DNA of 64,000 bases from contig CAMUON010000003.1 of NCBI GenBank assembly GCA_947090525.1, positions 62,001 through 126,000 of the forward strand, in the 5' to 3' direction. Position numbers and translations under genes: made by a program. Positions 56,735-64,000 of this stretch are shown here, one piece after another. The stretch comes from an uncultured Atopobium sp. (GTDB lineage: Bacteria > Actinomycetota > Coriobacteriia > Coriobacteriales > Atopobiaceae). The notes under the pieces are model-generated. The model worked only from the letters and a program-made list of their open reading frames with translations, was not told the origin of the DNA and did no database searches. How positions within the stretch are numbered: the stretch's first letter is position 1; each line of letters begins with the position of its first letter.

Positions 56735-58408
56735 ATGATTGAAATTTCGTCGATATCTTGCGACATACGACACTATAGTCAGATTAGATCACAGGAAGAC
56801 GCGTGGGTACGCGGACAAGCATGCAAACTTTTGCATATACAAACTGGCGAGATCGACCAATTTGAGATTATGCGAAAATCCCACGATGCCCGCCACAAAG
56901 ACCGTATTTCTGTCCTGTGGCGCATACGTCTATCCCTTCTCGCAGGAAAGGAGCAAGAGCTCGCCTACGTTACACGCGCAAAAGACCTCACATCAAACAA
57001 AGCGCTTCGAATAAACTATTGTGAGCCCGTGCCTGAGCCTGTCTACCCTGCTCACACAAGCAAAAAACCAGACGTACCACCCGTTATCGTAGGTGCAGGA
57101 TGTGCAGGACTATTTGCCGCACTCACGCTCGCGCATAAGGGGCTTTGCCCTATACTTGTTGAGCGCGGAGAAGAAGCAAAAGCGCGCGCATCAAGCATCA
57201 AGCGCTTTATTGAGCATGCTCAATTAGACGAAAACAGCAATATCCAATTTGGCGCTGGCGGTGCGGGTACATTTTCCGATGGAAAGCTGGGTACCGGCAC
57301 AAAAAGCCCTCTTCATCGTCTCATTCTCAAAACGTTTGTGAGTGCAGGAGCGCAGCCACACATACTTTATGACGCAAAACCCCACATCGGATCCGATATT
57401 CTACCCCGCGTTGTGACGCATATTGTAGCTGAGATCGAGCGCCTCGGAGGGCGCGTCTTGTTTTCGCACAAAATGACGCGGCTTGAAATTCAAAACGGCC
57501 GCGTATGTGGCGTTTACATCGAAGATTGCGGAGCGCACTCACTCACCAAGGGTTGTGAGCGCTCCATCAAAACTCGTCACGTTATCCTTGCACAAGGCCA
57601 TTCGGCGCGCGATACGCTTCTCATGCTCAAAGATGTAGGCGTTTACATGGAGCGCAAAACCTTCGCTATGGGAGTACGCATCGAACATTTGCAAGAAGCA
57701 ATCGACCAGGCACAATACAAGTACAGTGCGCGCGCACGCGTGCTCGGAGCAGCCGATTACAAAGCAGCAGTGCACCTTCCCAATGGCCGCAGCGCCTTTA
57801 GCTTTTGCATGTGTCCAGGTGGATACGTCGTCGCTGCTACAAGTGCACACGAACGCGTCGTTACAAACGGCATGAGCCTCTCTACCCGTGCGGGAAAAAA
57901 TGCGAATGCAGGTTTTTTGTCTAATGTCCTTCCGCAGGACCTTCCCGGAGACGATGTACTGGCGGGAATGTATCTCCAAGACAGGTGTGAAAAAAAGGCG
58001 TTTGAGCTCGGTGGAGAAGACTATAAGGCGCCGGCACAGCTGGTGGGAGATTTTATCCAAAACAAAGCAAGTACGCAAGCAGGCAGGGTATCTCCAAGCT
58101 ATTCTCTCGGCGTAAAATTTGGAAGTATTTATAGCTGTTTACCAGCGTATATCACCGATACCCTAGCGCAGGCGCTCCCCCTCATCGCAAGAAAACTAAC
58201 AGGATTTGATGCTCAGGATGCGGTGCTCACCGCGTGCGAAACCAGGTCGAGCTCGCCCGTGCGCCTCACCCGAGACGAACATCTGCAAGCAATCGGCATA
58301 GAAGGACTCTGGCCTGCAGGCGAAGGCGCTGGATATGCAGGTGGGATTATGAGCGCGGCAACCGATGGCATACGCGCAGCTCAAGCGCTTATTGAGTCTA
58401 TGGAATAG
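56735..58408 (+). CDS. FAD-dependent dehydrogenase (COG2509-like)
   Basis: 557 residues. An N-terminal 80-residue domain precedes VIVGAGCAGLFAALTLAHKG (FAD site), NSNIQFGAGGAGTFSDGKLG, VILAQGHSARDTLLMLKDVG and GLWPAGEGAGYAGGIMSAAT. These match the uncharacterised FAD dehydrogenase family common in anaerobes. ATG at 56735 has AGGAG four bases upstream. It probably forms an operon with mrp and the preceding flavoprotein. It ends in TAG. Confidence 0.93.
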   Translation: MIEISSISCDIRHYSQIRSQEDAWVRGQACKLLHIQTGEIDQFEIMRKSHDARHKDRISVLWRIRLSLLAGKEQELAYVTRAKDLTSNKALRINYCEPVPEPVYPAHTSKKPDVPPVIVGAGCAGLFAALTLAHKGLCPILVERGEEAKARASSIKRFIEHAQLDENSNIQFGAGGAGTFSDGKLGTGTKSPLHRLILKTFVSAGAQPHILYDAKPHIGSDILPRVVTHIVAEIERLGGRVLFSHKMTRLEIQNGRVCGVYIEDCGAHSLTKGCERSIKTRHVILAQGHSARDTLLMLKDVGVYMERKTFAMGVRIEHLQEAIDQAQYKYSARARVLGAADYKAAVHLPNGRSAFSFCMCPGGYVVAATSAHERVVTNGMSLSTRAGKNANAGFLSNVLPQDLPGDDVLAGMYLQDRCEKKAFELGGEDYKAPAQLVGDFIQNKASTQAGRVSPSYSLGVKFGSIYSCLPAYITDTLAQALPLIARKLTGFDAQDAVLTACETRSSSPVRLTRDEHLQAIGIEGLWPAGEGAGYAGGIMSAATDGIRAAQALIESME

Positions 58409-58437
58409 CTGAGAAGAGGACGGGCCTTAGAGGAGCA

Positions 58438-58488
58438 CCGGGTCCTAGCAGGACGTCTGATCGTAGCAGGAGGCCGGGTCCTAGCAGG
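58438..58488. repeat. 15-bp direct repeat between convergent genes
   Basis: CCGGGTCCTAGCAGG occurs at 58438-58452 and 58474-58488. A related TCCTACCAGGTCA forms the 3' end of the gntR gene and includes its TAG stop. Confidence 0.75.
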
Positions 58489-58532
58489 TCAGCAGACACT
58501 GGCAGAGTGCAAAACCTATCAGCACACGCATC

Positions 58533-59180
58533 CTACCAGGTCACAAGGTGTACGTGCGCGCTACTCCAGTGCACCGTTCTCATGTAGCAAGCAAGTTCGT
58601 CAAACTTACCCGCTTTGAGCAAATTCAATATCTGCTGATGCTCATGATTGGCATCGCCAAAGAGCTCGCGTGCACGCTCAGGCGTTGTGCTTATTTGCTC
58701 GCGGTGAAGGAAGAAACGTTTCTCCTGCTTGATAAGGGATATGAGGCGCTCATTTCCGCAGCGCAGCATGTAGTAATCATGAAACGCGCGCTGAAGCTCG
58801 TCGTACTTAGAGACAAGGCCGCCCGCAATAGCGAGCTCCATAGAATCGATGAGGAATTGAAGCTGCTGATAGTCTGCATCGTCAAAGTGCTTCGCTGCAA
58901 GACAGGTAGCTTGTGCATCGAGAGGACCAATGATCTGAAAGACTTCTTCTGCAGCTTGCGCATCAAAGCCATGCACACGAAAACCTTTGCGCAGCTCATT
59001 ATCCAAATAACCGTCATCAGAAAGCTTGATCAAAGCCTCGCGAACAGGCGTTCTCGACACGCCCATCGCATCGCAGATCATTTGCTCGCTCACACGATCG
59101 CCTGCAGATAGCTTTCCGTCGTTGATAAGAGAGATGATGTATTCGTAAACGTGATCGTTAAGTGGGCGGTACTGATTCAT
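58533..59180 (-). CDS. GntR/FadR-family transcriptional regulator
   Basis: 215 residues. The winged helix spans residues 5-75 (GDRVSEQMICDAMGVSRTPV, REALIKLSDDGYL), followed by an FCD-type helical ligand domain with DAQATCLAAKHF and FHDYYMLRCGN. FCD regulators usually sense small organic acids and repress nearby genes. The operator dyad at 59229-59257 directly upstream suggests autoregulation. Its target beyond itself is unknown. It ends in TAG. Confidence 0.94.
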   Translation of the reverse strand: MNQYRPLNDHVYEYIISLINDGKLSAGDRVSEQMICDAMGVSRTPVREALIKLSDDGYLDNELRKGFRVHGFDAQAAEEVFQIIGPLDAQATCLAAKHFDDADYQQLQFLIDSMELAIAGGLVSKYDELQRAFHDYYMLRCGNERLISLIKQEKRFFLHREQISTTPERARELFGDANHEHQQILNLLKAGKFDELACYMRTVHWSSAHVHLVTW

Positions 59181-59228
59181 AATAGCTCCAAAAATCCTTG
59201 CGGTGACACAGTGCTGGGGATACCAGCG

Positions 59229-59257
59229 TATAAGTTAAAAGTGGCTTTTGACTTATA
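59229..59257. promoter_or_regulatory. 29-bp dyad, probable GntR operator
   Basis: TATAAGTTAAAAG and CTTTTGACTTATA flank TGG; 12 of 13 arm positions pair. It lies 49-77 bp upstream of the gntR ATG and contains TTATA elements that could serve as -10. The rest of 59181-59513 is AT-rich with no gene. Confidence 0.75.
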
Positions 59258-59513
59258 ACATGCACGTAAAAGGCTTAATGGATGGCTTCAGCATACGCAT
59301 ATTGCTTTAAGCTAGATTTCAGTACATGTTCAAGCTCATACGATAACACAAATGCATTTACAAACCTTAAATAGCATTCTCAAGCGATCTATTAGCATAC
59401 AGTCTACAAATGAAGAGCGCGAAGTCTTCATGTTTCGAGGCAGAATGAGCGTGTATAATTAGGTTCATTTTTTATATAACTTATGAAATGTGGAAATCCG
59501 AAATAGATGCGCT

Positions 59514-61799
59514 CTAATGTCTTCGAGCTTTCGTTTGAGAGCGTGTGTGTTTCGCAAAGCTTCGCTTGAGACGAAGAAGCGCCACGTCCTCGCTTACATT
59601 TCCGCGCAACCCTTCGATCTCAACGAGTTGATTTCTCGCGCGCGCAGCTCGGTCAAAATCGAGCGCAGCAGACGCTTCGGCCATCTCTTCCTGCAGTTTC
59701 TTTTCATATTGAGCAAGTACCTCAGGCGGCATATCCTCAATAGAGATAGACGCGCTCCCTTGCTCCGCAGGGGCAAGAGTAGTGGTATCTGCGCTTGGGC
59801 CTACTTCTTCAGAAGGCGTATAAAACACACCATGATCTCTTTTTTTGCTATCGAGCGTTTGGCGCGCTTCTTCTATAAAAGTACCAACATTGATCAAGGA
59901 TTTTTGTATGGTTTGAGGCTCAATATGATGCTTGTGATTGTATGCTTCTTGGATGTGACGTCTGCGTGCGGTCTCTGAAATAGCCGCTTGCATGGAATCG
60001 GTCACCTTATCTGCATACATAATCACGGCTCCGTGGGCATTTCTTGCAGCGCGGCCCATGGTTTGAATGAGCGAACGGCGGTTGCGCAAGAATCCTTCCT
60101 TATCGGCGTCGAGTATTGCAACGAGAGACACTTCTGGGATATCAAGGCCCTCGCGCAACAGATTGATACCCACAAGCACATCTATCACGCCTTTTCTAAG
60201 GTCGGAGATGATATCGATGCGCTCAAGGGTAGGCGTATCCGAGTGCATGTAATTCACCTTAAGCCCCTCATCGAGCAGGTGATCTACAAGATCCTCCGCA
60301 CTTCGCTTGGTAAGCGTGCATACGAGCACCTTTTCATGCCGGCGAATACGCAAGCGAATCTCTCTCGTGAGATCTGCTATGCAATCGAGCGTAGGGCGCA
60401 CATCCACGCGCGGATCGAGAAGGCCCGTGGGGCGGATGATCTGCTCTATCGCAGGCGTACTCACGCTCAGCTCATAATCGCCAGGCGTTGCAGATACATA
60501 CACAAATTGCGGGATGCGCGCCTCGAATTCATCAAAACGAAGCGGACGATTGTCAAGCGCAGAAGGCAGGCGAAACCCATGCTCAACAAGGGTGGTCTTG
60601 CGGGAACGGTCGCCCTCATACATGCCGCGAATCTGCGGTACTGTCACATGGGATTCATCGATGATGCAAAGCATATCTGCAGGAAAATAGTCGATAAGCG
60701 TGTAGGGCGCCTCCCCGGGTGCCCGACCATCCATGTAGCGCGAATAATTTTCTATGCCTGAACAAAAGCCCATCGTTTCGAGCATTTCCAAATCGTAGGT
60801 ACAACGCTCAGAGAGCCGCTCAGCTTCGAGAAGCATATTATGCGCTTTGAGATCTTGCACGCGTGCACTCATGTCGGCACCGATCTCTTTGATCGCATCA
60901 TTAAGCTTTGGGCGCGCAACAACGTAGTGCGAGGCAGGCCAGATAGGAATAGCCGAAAACTCTCTCAGGACATGAGAATCAAGCGCGTCGATTTCTGCAA
61001 TTTCTTCCACTTCGTCGCCGAAAAAGACGATACGCAAAGGATTTTCTGCATACGGACAAAACACATCCACACTATCTCCCCGCACGCGGAAACATCCGCG
61101 CGTAAGATCGAGGTCGGAACGCTGGTATTGCATGTCGATGAGATTTTTTATGAGAGTGTCTCGTTCAAGCGGGGTCTCTTTGTCAATATTGGGGGCAAGA
61201 CCTGCATAATCTTCCGGACTTCCGATACCATAGATACACGAAACCGAAGCCACAACAATGCAATCGCTTCGCGAAAGAAGACTCGATGTCGCTTGATGCC
61301 TCAGCTTTTCGACTTCTTCGTTGACACTTGAGTCTTTTTCGATATAGGTATCGGTTTGCGGAATGTAGGCTTCGGGCTGGTAGTAGTCGTAGTACGAAAC
61401 GAAATACACGACTGCATTATCGGGGAAAAATTCCTTCATCTCGGAGGCTACCTGTGCAGCAAGGGTTTTATTTGGCTCGATGATGAGGGTAGTTTTATTC
61501 GTGCGGGCAATAAGATTCGCCATCGTAAAGGTTTTGCCTGAGCCCGTAACGCCCAAAAGTGTCTGAGCTCGAGCATGGTCCTTGAGCACGCCTTTTGTAA
61601 GTACTGCGATCGCAGGCTCCTGGTCGCCTTTTGGCGTAAACGGCGCTTTCAGGACAAAGTGCTCACAGTTCCGTTTGCGTCCAAAACGTGCAAGCGCATG
61701 CCCGAAGTGCTCATGCGGATGAGAAGGAATATCTGCGGGGGCGGGAGCTGCAGAGGTGGAAACCGCAGATGCAGGAGCTGCGGATGTGCGCTTAGTCAT
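59514..61799 (-). CDS. uvrB: Excinuclease ABC subunit UvrB
   Basis: 761 residues, about 100 longer than usual. Helicase motif I is LLGVTGSGKTFTMANLIART; the beta-hairpin is YYDYYQPEAYIPQTDTYIEK; motif VI is QTMGRAARNAHG. A C-terminal UVR motif is PEVLAQYEKKLQEEMAEAS. Extra Ala/Pro-rich sequence forms the first 30 residues and a linker before the UVR motif. It verifies lesions loaded by UvrA. ATG at 61799 overlaps the stop of the lytic transglycosylase gene, so translation is probably coupled. It ends in TAG. Confidence 0.97.
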   Translation of the reverse strand: MTKRTSAAPASAVSTSAAPAPADIPSHPHEHFGHALARFGRKRNCEHFVLKAPFTPKGDQEPAIAVLTKGVLKDHARAQTLLGVTGSGKTFTMANLIARTNKTTLIIEPNKTLAAQVASEMKEFFPDNAVVYFVSYYDYYQPEAYIPQTDTYIEKDSSVNEEVEKLRHQATSSLLSRSDCIVVASVSCIYGIGSPEDYAGLAPNIDKETPLERDTLIKNLIDMQYQRSDLDLTRGCFRVRGDSVDVFCPYAENPLRIVFFGDEVEEIAEIDALDSHVLREFSAIPIWPASHYVVARPKLNDAIKEIGADMSARVQDLKAHNMLLEAERLSERCTYDLEMLETMGFCSGIENYSRYMDGRAPGEAPYTLIDYFPADMLCIIDESHVTVPQIRGMYEGDRSRKTTLVEHGFRLPSALDNRPLRFDEFEARIPQFVYVSATPGDYELSVSTPAIEQIIRPTGLLDPRVDVRPTLDCIADLTREIRLRIRRHEKVLVCTLTKRSAEDLVDHLLDEGLKVNYMHSDTPTLERIDIISDLRKGVIDVLVGINLLREGLDIPEVSLVAILDADKEGFLRNRRSLIQTMGRAARNAHGAVIMYADKVTDSMQAAISETARRRHIQEAYNHKHHIEPQTIQKSLINVGTFIEEARQTLDSKKRDHGVFYTPSEEVGPSADTTTLAPAEQGSASISIEDMPPEVLAQYEKKLQEEMAEASAALDFDRAARARNQLVEIEGLRGNVSEDVALLRLKRSFAKHTRSQTKARRH

Positions 61800-62385
61800 G
61801 ATGCCCAATCCCTTGCGGATAGAGCCGCTTATAACATTCATATGTTTGATTGACGCTCGTAACGTACGCACCGGTCTCGGCAAAGGTTATGCTTTTCTGA
61901 ATGGGGGTTTCATTATCTTTTTTCCATGCAGACACTTGCGTAGGACCGGCATTATATGCAGCAATCACCTCATCTCGCGAAGAAAATTGCTTCGCGAGCA
62001 TGCTCAAATAGCACACACCGTATTCAATATTAACCTCTGGCTCACTTAAACGACGAGGATCAAAGCGTTTAGCCGAAACGGCTCCCGTCTTGGCCAAATG
62101 CTCGGCTGTGGCAGGCATCATCTGCATAAGGCCTTGCGCACCTGCGTGCGAGACTGCTTTTTCGTCCCAATTGGACTCACACTTGATCACCGCTACCGCC
62201 AAATATGGATCCACATCATAGCGTTTACATGCGGAAACGATGATTTCCTCATGCTTTACCGGATAAAAATATTTCCACGTGTTCGAATCGCGAAGAGCGT
62301 ACAACACAAGCGTAGAAACACTCAGCACGAACATCGCGATAAGAGGTATCACTCGATACCATCTAAAAAAGCGCGGACGATTCAC
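61792..62385 (-). CDS. Lytic transglycosylase (SLT domain)
   Basis: 197 residues. A membrane anchor near 15-35 (VIPLIAMFVLSVSTLVLYAL) precedes an SLT domain: VAVIKCESNWDEKAVSHAGA (catalytic Glu in KCESNWD), QGLMQMMPATAEHLAKTGAV and VIAAYNAGPTQVSAWKK. It cleaves peptidoglycan glycan strands outside the membrane. The GTG at 62385 has AAGGAGG six bases upstream. It overlaps the 3' end of coaE by 23 bp and uvrB by 8 bp. It ends in TAA. Confidence 0.93.
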   Translation of the reverse strand: MNRPRFFRWYRVIPLIAMFVLSVSTLVLYALRDSNTWKYFYPVKHEEIIVSACKRYDVDPYLAVAVIKCESNWDEKAVSHAGAQGLMQMMPATAEHLAKTGAVSAKRFDPRRLSEPEVNIEYGVCYLSMLAKQFSSRDEVIAAYNAGPTQVSAWKKDNETPIQKSITFAETGAYVTSVNQTYECYKRLYPQGIGHHD

Positions 62386-63094
62386 ACGCACCCTCCTTAT
62401 TTGCAAGCACAAAGGCATGCGAACGCACACGCGCGCAAAGCCACTCATCAACCTTCTCTACCAGCTCAGGCATTGACCCTTCATTTTCTATACAATAACT
62501 CGCATGCGCCTTGTATGCAGCATCATCGGGCTGAAGACGCATACGCGCGCTGAGCTCAAGAGCTGTAATCGAGCGCTTGCGCGCAAGGCGTGTACGCTGC
62601 GCGCGTGAGGCCAAGACGCACATAGTCTCATCTGCGATAGTTAAGAGTGCGGGCGCCTTATCGGGAAGGGGAAGCTCTACAACAACCAGCGCAGGCGTTT
62701 GAGTTGTGGACGCTAGTACGGGCGCTGCGGACGCAGGCGCTGGCGCAGAAGCAGAAACCACACGTTCTGCGATCTGCGTCATCTGCAGCTCAACAAGGCG
62801 GAAAATAGCTGGATGCGTTATGCGCTCGAGCTCAGCGGATGTGCGCGCAGAAGAAAACGCACGCGCAGCAAGACGTGTGCGCGAAATATGTCCTGTGCTA
62901 TCAAGAATATCCGCGCCAAAATGGTCAACAAGCTGCTCTTTACACGTATCGTCGCCTTGCAACACCTCATGTGCGCACGCATCCAAGTCGATGCGATACG
63001 CTCCCTTTGAAGCTAGATATTTTGACACGGTCGATTTTCCCGAACATATGCCCCCGATAAGGACGAGCATATACAACAAACTGGGTTTTTGCAT
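62363..63094 (-). CDS. coaE: Dephospho-CoA kinase
   Basis: About 243 residues, 40 longer than usual. MLVLIGGICSGKSTVSKYLA is the Walker A region (the usual GxxGxGK Gly is Cys here: GGICSGKS), then RIDLDACAHEVLQ and RITHPAIF. An Ala/Pro/Thr-rich insert (near 115-140) interrupts the core before VVVELPLPDKA. It phosphorylates dephospho-CoA in the last step of CoA synthesis. Starts at 63094 and 63070 are both possible; neither has a good ribosome site. It ends in TAG. Confidence 0.9.
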   Translation of the reverse strand: MQKPSLLYMLVLIGGICSGKSTVSKYLASKGAYRIDLDACAHEVLQGDDTCKEQLVDHFGADILDSTGHISRTRLAARAFSSARTSAELERITHPAIFRLVELQMTQIAERVVSASAPAPASAAPVLASTTQTPALVVVELPLPDKAPALLTIADETMCVLASRAQRTRLARKRSITALELSARMRLQPDDAAYKAHASYCIENEGSMPELVEKVDEWLCARVRSHAFVLANKEGACESSALF

Positions 63095-63099
63095 AAGGC

Positions 63100-63549
63100 T
63101 TATGAATCTGCTTCGAACGTTTTGTTGCAATGAGGACAGGTGACCCGTATGTGGCCGCATTTACGCGGCACGCGCGCATGGCCATGGCAATGAGGGCAGG
63201 ATAGATGTTTGTAGGAGCTCAATTCCTTGACAGCGGCAAGCGGATTTGTAATCCAGAGGCTGTGCGGCCCCAAAAGAGACAAAAACTTGTCGCCCTCCGC
63301 CTTGCGCGCACGTGTATTGTACGAAAATGCACGAAAAAGGACCACAAGCACAATGAGCGCAAGAAGATGGTCAAGAGGTGCGAACTTGAGTGCGAGCCTA
63401 TTAATGAGCACAAGTATAACCACAAGTTCGATCAGAAAGAGAGAAAGAATATCAAAGCCATAACGCCCACTTAAGAAATCGGCAATTTGACGAGAAAGAT
63501 TCTGCTCACGAGAAGATCTGGGGTTCATGTAGGATCGATTTTGAATCAT
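63100..63549 (-). CDS. Small zinc-finger membrane protein
   Basis: 149 residues. Two hydrophobic helices near 32-75 (SLFLIELVVILVLINRLAL and LLALIVLVVLFRAFSY) and a C-terminal zinc ribbon built from CPHCHGHARVP and CPHCNKTFE with an extra Cys-His in KCGHIRVTC. AGGA lies seven bases before the ATG. It is 5 bp upstream of coaE and may share its transcript. The function is unknown. It ends in TAA. Confidence 0.83.
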   Translation of the reverse strand: MIQNRSYMNPRSSREQNLSRQIADFLSGRYGFDILSLFLIELVVILVLINRLALKFAPLDHLLALIVLVVLFRAFSYNTRARKAEGDKFLSLLGPHSLWITNPLAAVKELSSYKHLSCPHCHGHARVPRKCGHIRVTCPHCNKTFEADS

Positions 63550-63804
63550 GTGACTGTCCTATTCCAACTTGGATGAGGGTGTGAGCTTTGAACGTGATGT
63601 GCACGGCGCGCGGGCGTACGTGAGGACACGGGATGCGCGGGCGCGAAAGCGCAGGCAAGAACTCAGGCTTAGAAGCGAGCATGAGGCTACACGCAAACAA
63701 TCCAAAGCTAGCTTCATTGTACACCACTTTTTCGCGTATACGCATGAAGCCTGCAGATTCAAATGACAAGAAGATACGTTCGCGCGGCCTTTTGCCGCCA
63801 ACAC

Positions 63805-63839
63805 TTGACATCAATCTGATATCACATTAATATCAGATT
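63805..63839 (+). promoter_or_regulatory. Consensus promoter overlapped by a 10-bp palindrome
   Basis: TTGACA (63805-63810), 17 bp, TAATAT (63828-63833). Perfect arms AATCTGATAT (63813-63822) and ATATCAGATT (63830-63839) cover the spacer and -10, so a repressor bound there would shut the promoter. The rest of 63550-63871 shows no gene. Confidence 0.88.
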
Positions 63840-63871
63840 ATCGTCAATCAAGGCGCGTCAAAGGAGTTACC

Positions 63872-64000
63872 ATGACTCAGGAAAAAACCATACACGCTCT
63901 GTCTGGCTGGCTTATACTGCCATGTGTGCTTGTGGGTTATGTATGTGGTCTCTACCATATAGCAGCGTACATCTGTAAACATACAAATGAATTTGGAAGT
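63872..64000 (+). CDS. Start of a membrane protein, probably SPFH/slipin-like (partial)
   Basis: Only 43 codons are in the window. MTQEKTIHALSGWLILPCVL begins a hydrophobic segment, as in SPFH/band-7 proteins with an N-terminal anchor preceded by an ISGW-type motif. AGGAG lies before the ATG. The family assignment rests on this short N-terminus only. The operator at 63813-63839 predicts tight repression. Confidence 0.5.
   Translation, partial: MTQEKTIHALSGWLILPCVLVGYVCGLYHIAAYICKHTNEFGS

Noticed and set aside
1..64000. Widespread use of UGA as a sense codon
   Set aside because: If UGA were a common Trp codon, many genes would be split at TGA. Only one such case is seen and all other Trp codons are TGG, so reuse, if real, is rare.

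Overview
The window reads as a chromosomal segment of a rod-shaped Gram-positive actinobacterium, most likely class Coriobacteriia. The grounds are an mreBCD-mrdA-rodA cluster next to rplU-rpmA, a pyruvate phosphate dikinase, coaE next to a lytic transglycosylase and uvrB, giant actinobacterial-type GT2 glycosyltransferases, and a base composition judged by eye to be near 50% GC. A moderate-GC coriobacterium (Cryptobacterium- or Atopobium-like) is my best guess; the species cannot be fixed from sequence reading alone.

Layout. 0.2-2.5 kb: a nucleobase-type permease, an AT-rich gap and a graveyard of insertion-sequence remnants. 2.6-13.1 kb: rpmA/rplU, then a cell-elongation operon on the minus strand (mreB, mreC, mreD, mrdA, rodA and an unknown membrane protein), a TPR membrane protein and a cyclophilin. 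13.3-24.2 kb: a zinc-ribbon membrane protein, ppdK, murJ, ybaK and uvrA. 24.4-34.3 kb: a phosphocholine decoration locus resembling the pneumococcal lic region (LicB-like permease, an HTH-LicC-LicA fusion, a TacF-like flippase, two LicD transferases, two GT2 enzymes). 34.4-53.8 kb: surface polysaccharide genes (three giant glycosyltransferases, rfbC and rfbABD for dTDP-L-rhamnose, a GT2/DUF2304/DUF6541 trio) together with two exported proteins carrying DUF5648-type repeats. 54.2-64 kb: an Mrp ATPase with two FAD-dependent oxidoreductases, a GntR regulator, uvrB/lytic transglycosylase/coaE, and the start of an SPFH-like gene. I found no tRNA, rRNA or CRISPR array.

Functionally most of the window builds the envelope: elongation machinery, lipid II flippase, rhamnose-containing glycans, and choline uptake, activation, transfer and export.

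The most striking observation is about stop codons. All 43 complete intact genes end in TAA (24) or TAG (19); none ends in TGA. The only in-frame TGA in a long reading frame (39120-39122) sits exactly where a conserved tryptophan of the DUF5648 repeat is expected, and the frame stays open for 415 more codons. UGA therefore looks abandoned as a stop in this genome and may be read as Trp. Two intergenic regions (20.5-21.1 kb and 31.0-31.75 kb) also hold undescribed-looking noncoding families: a 177-bp element with terminal inverted repeats (2 copies), a bulged hairpin with a near-constant loop but different stem sequences (3 copies), and a roughly 98-bp terminator-bearing repeat (3 copies).
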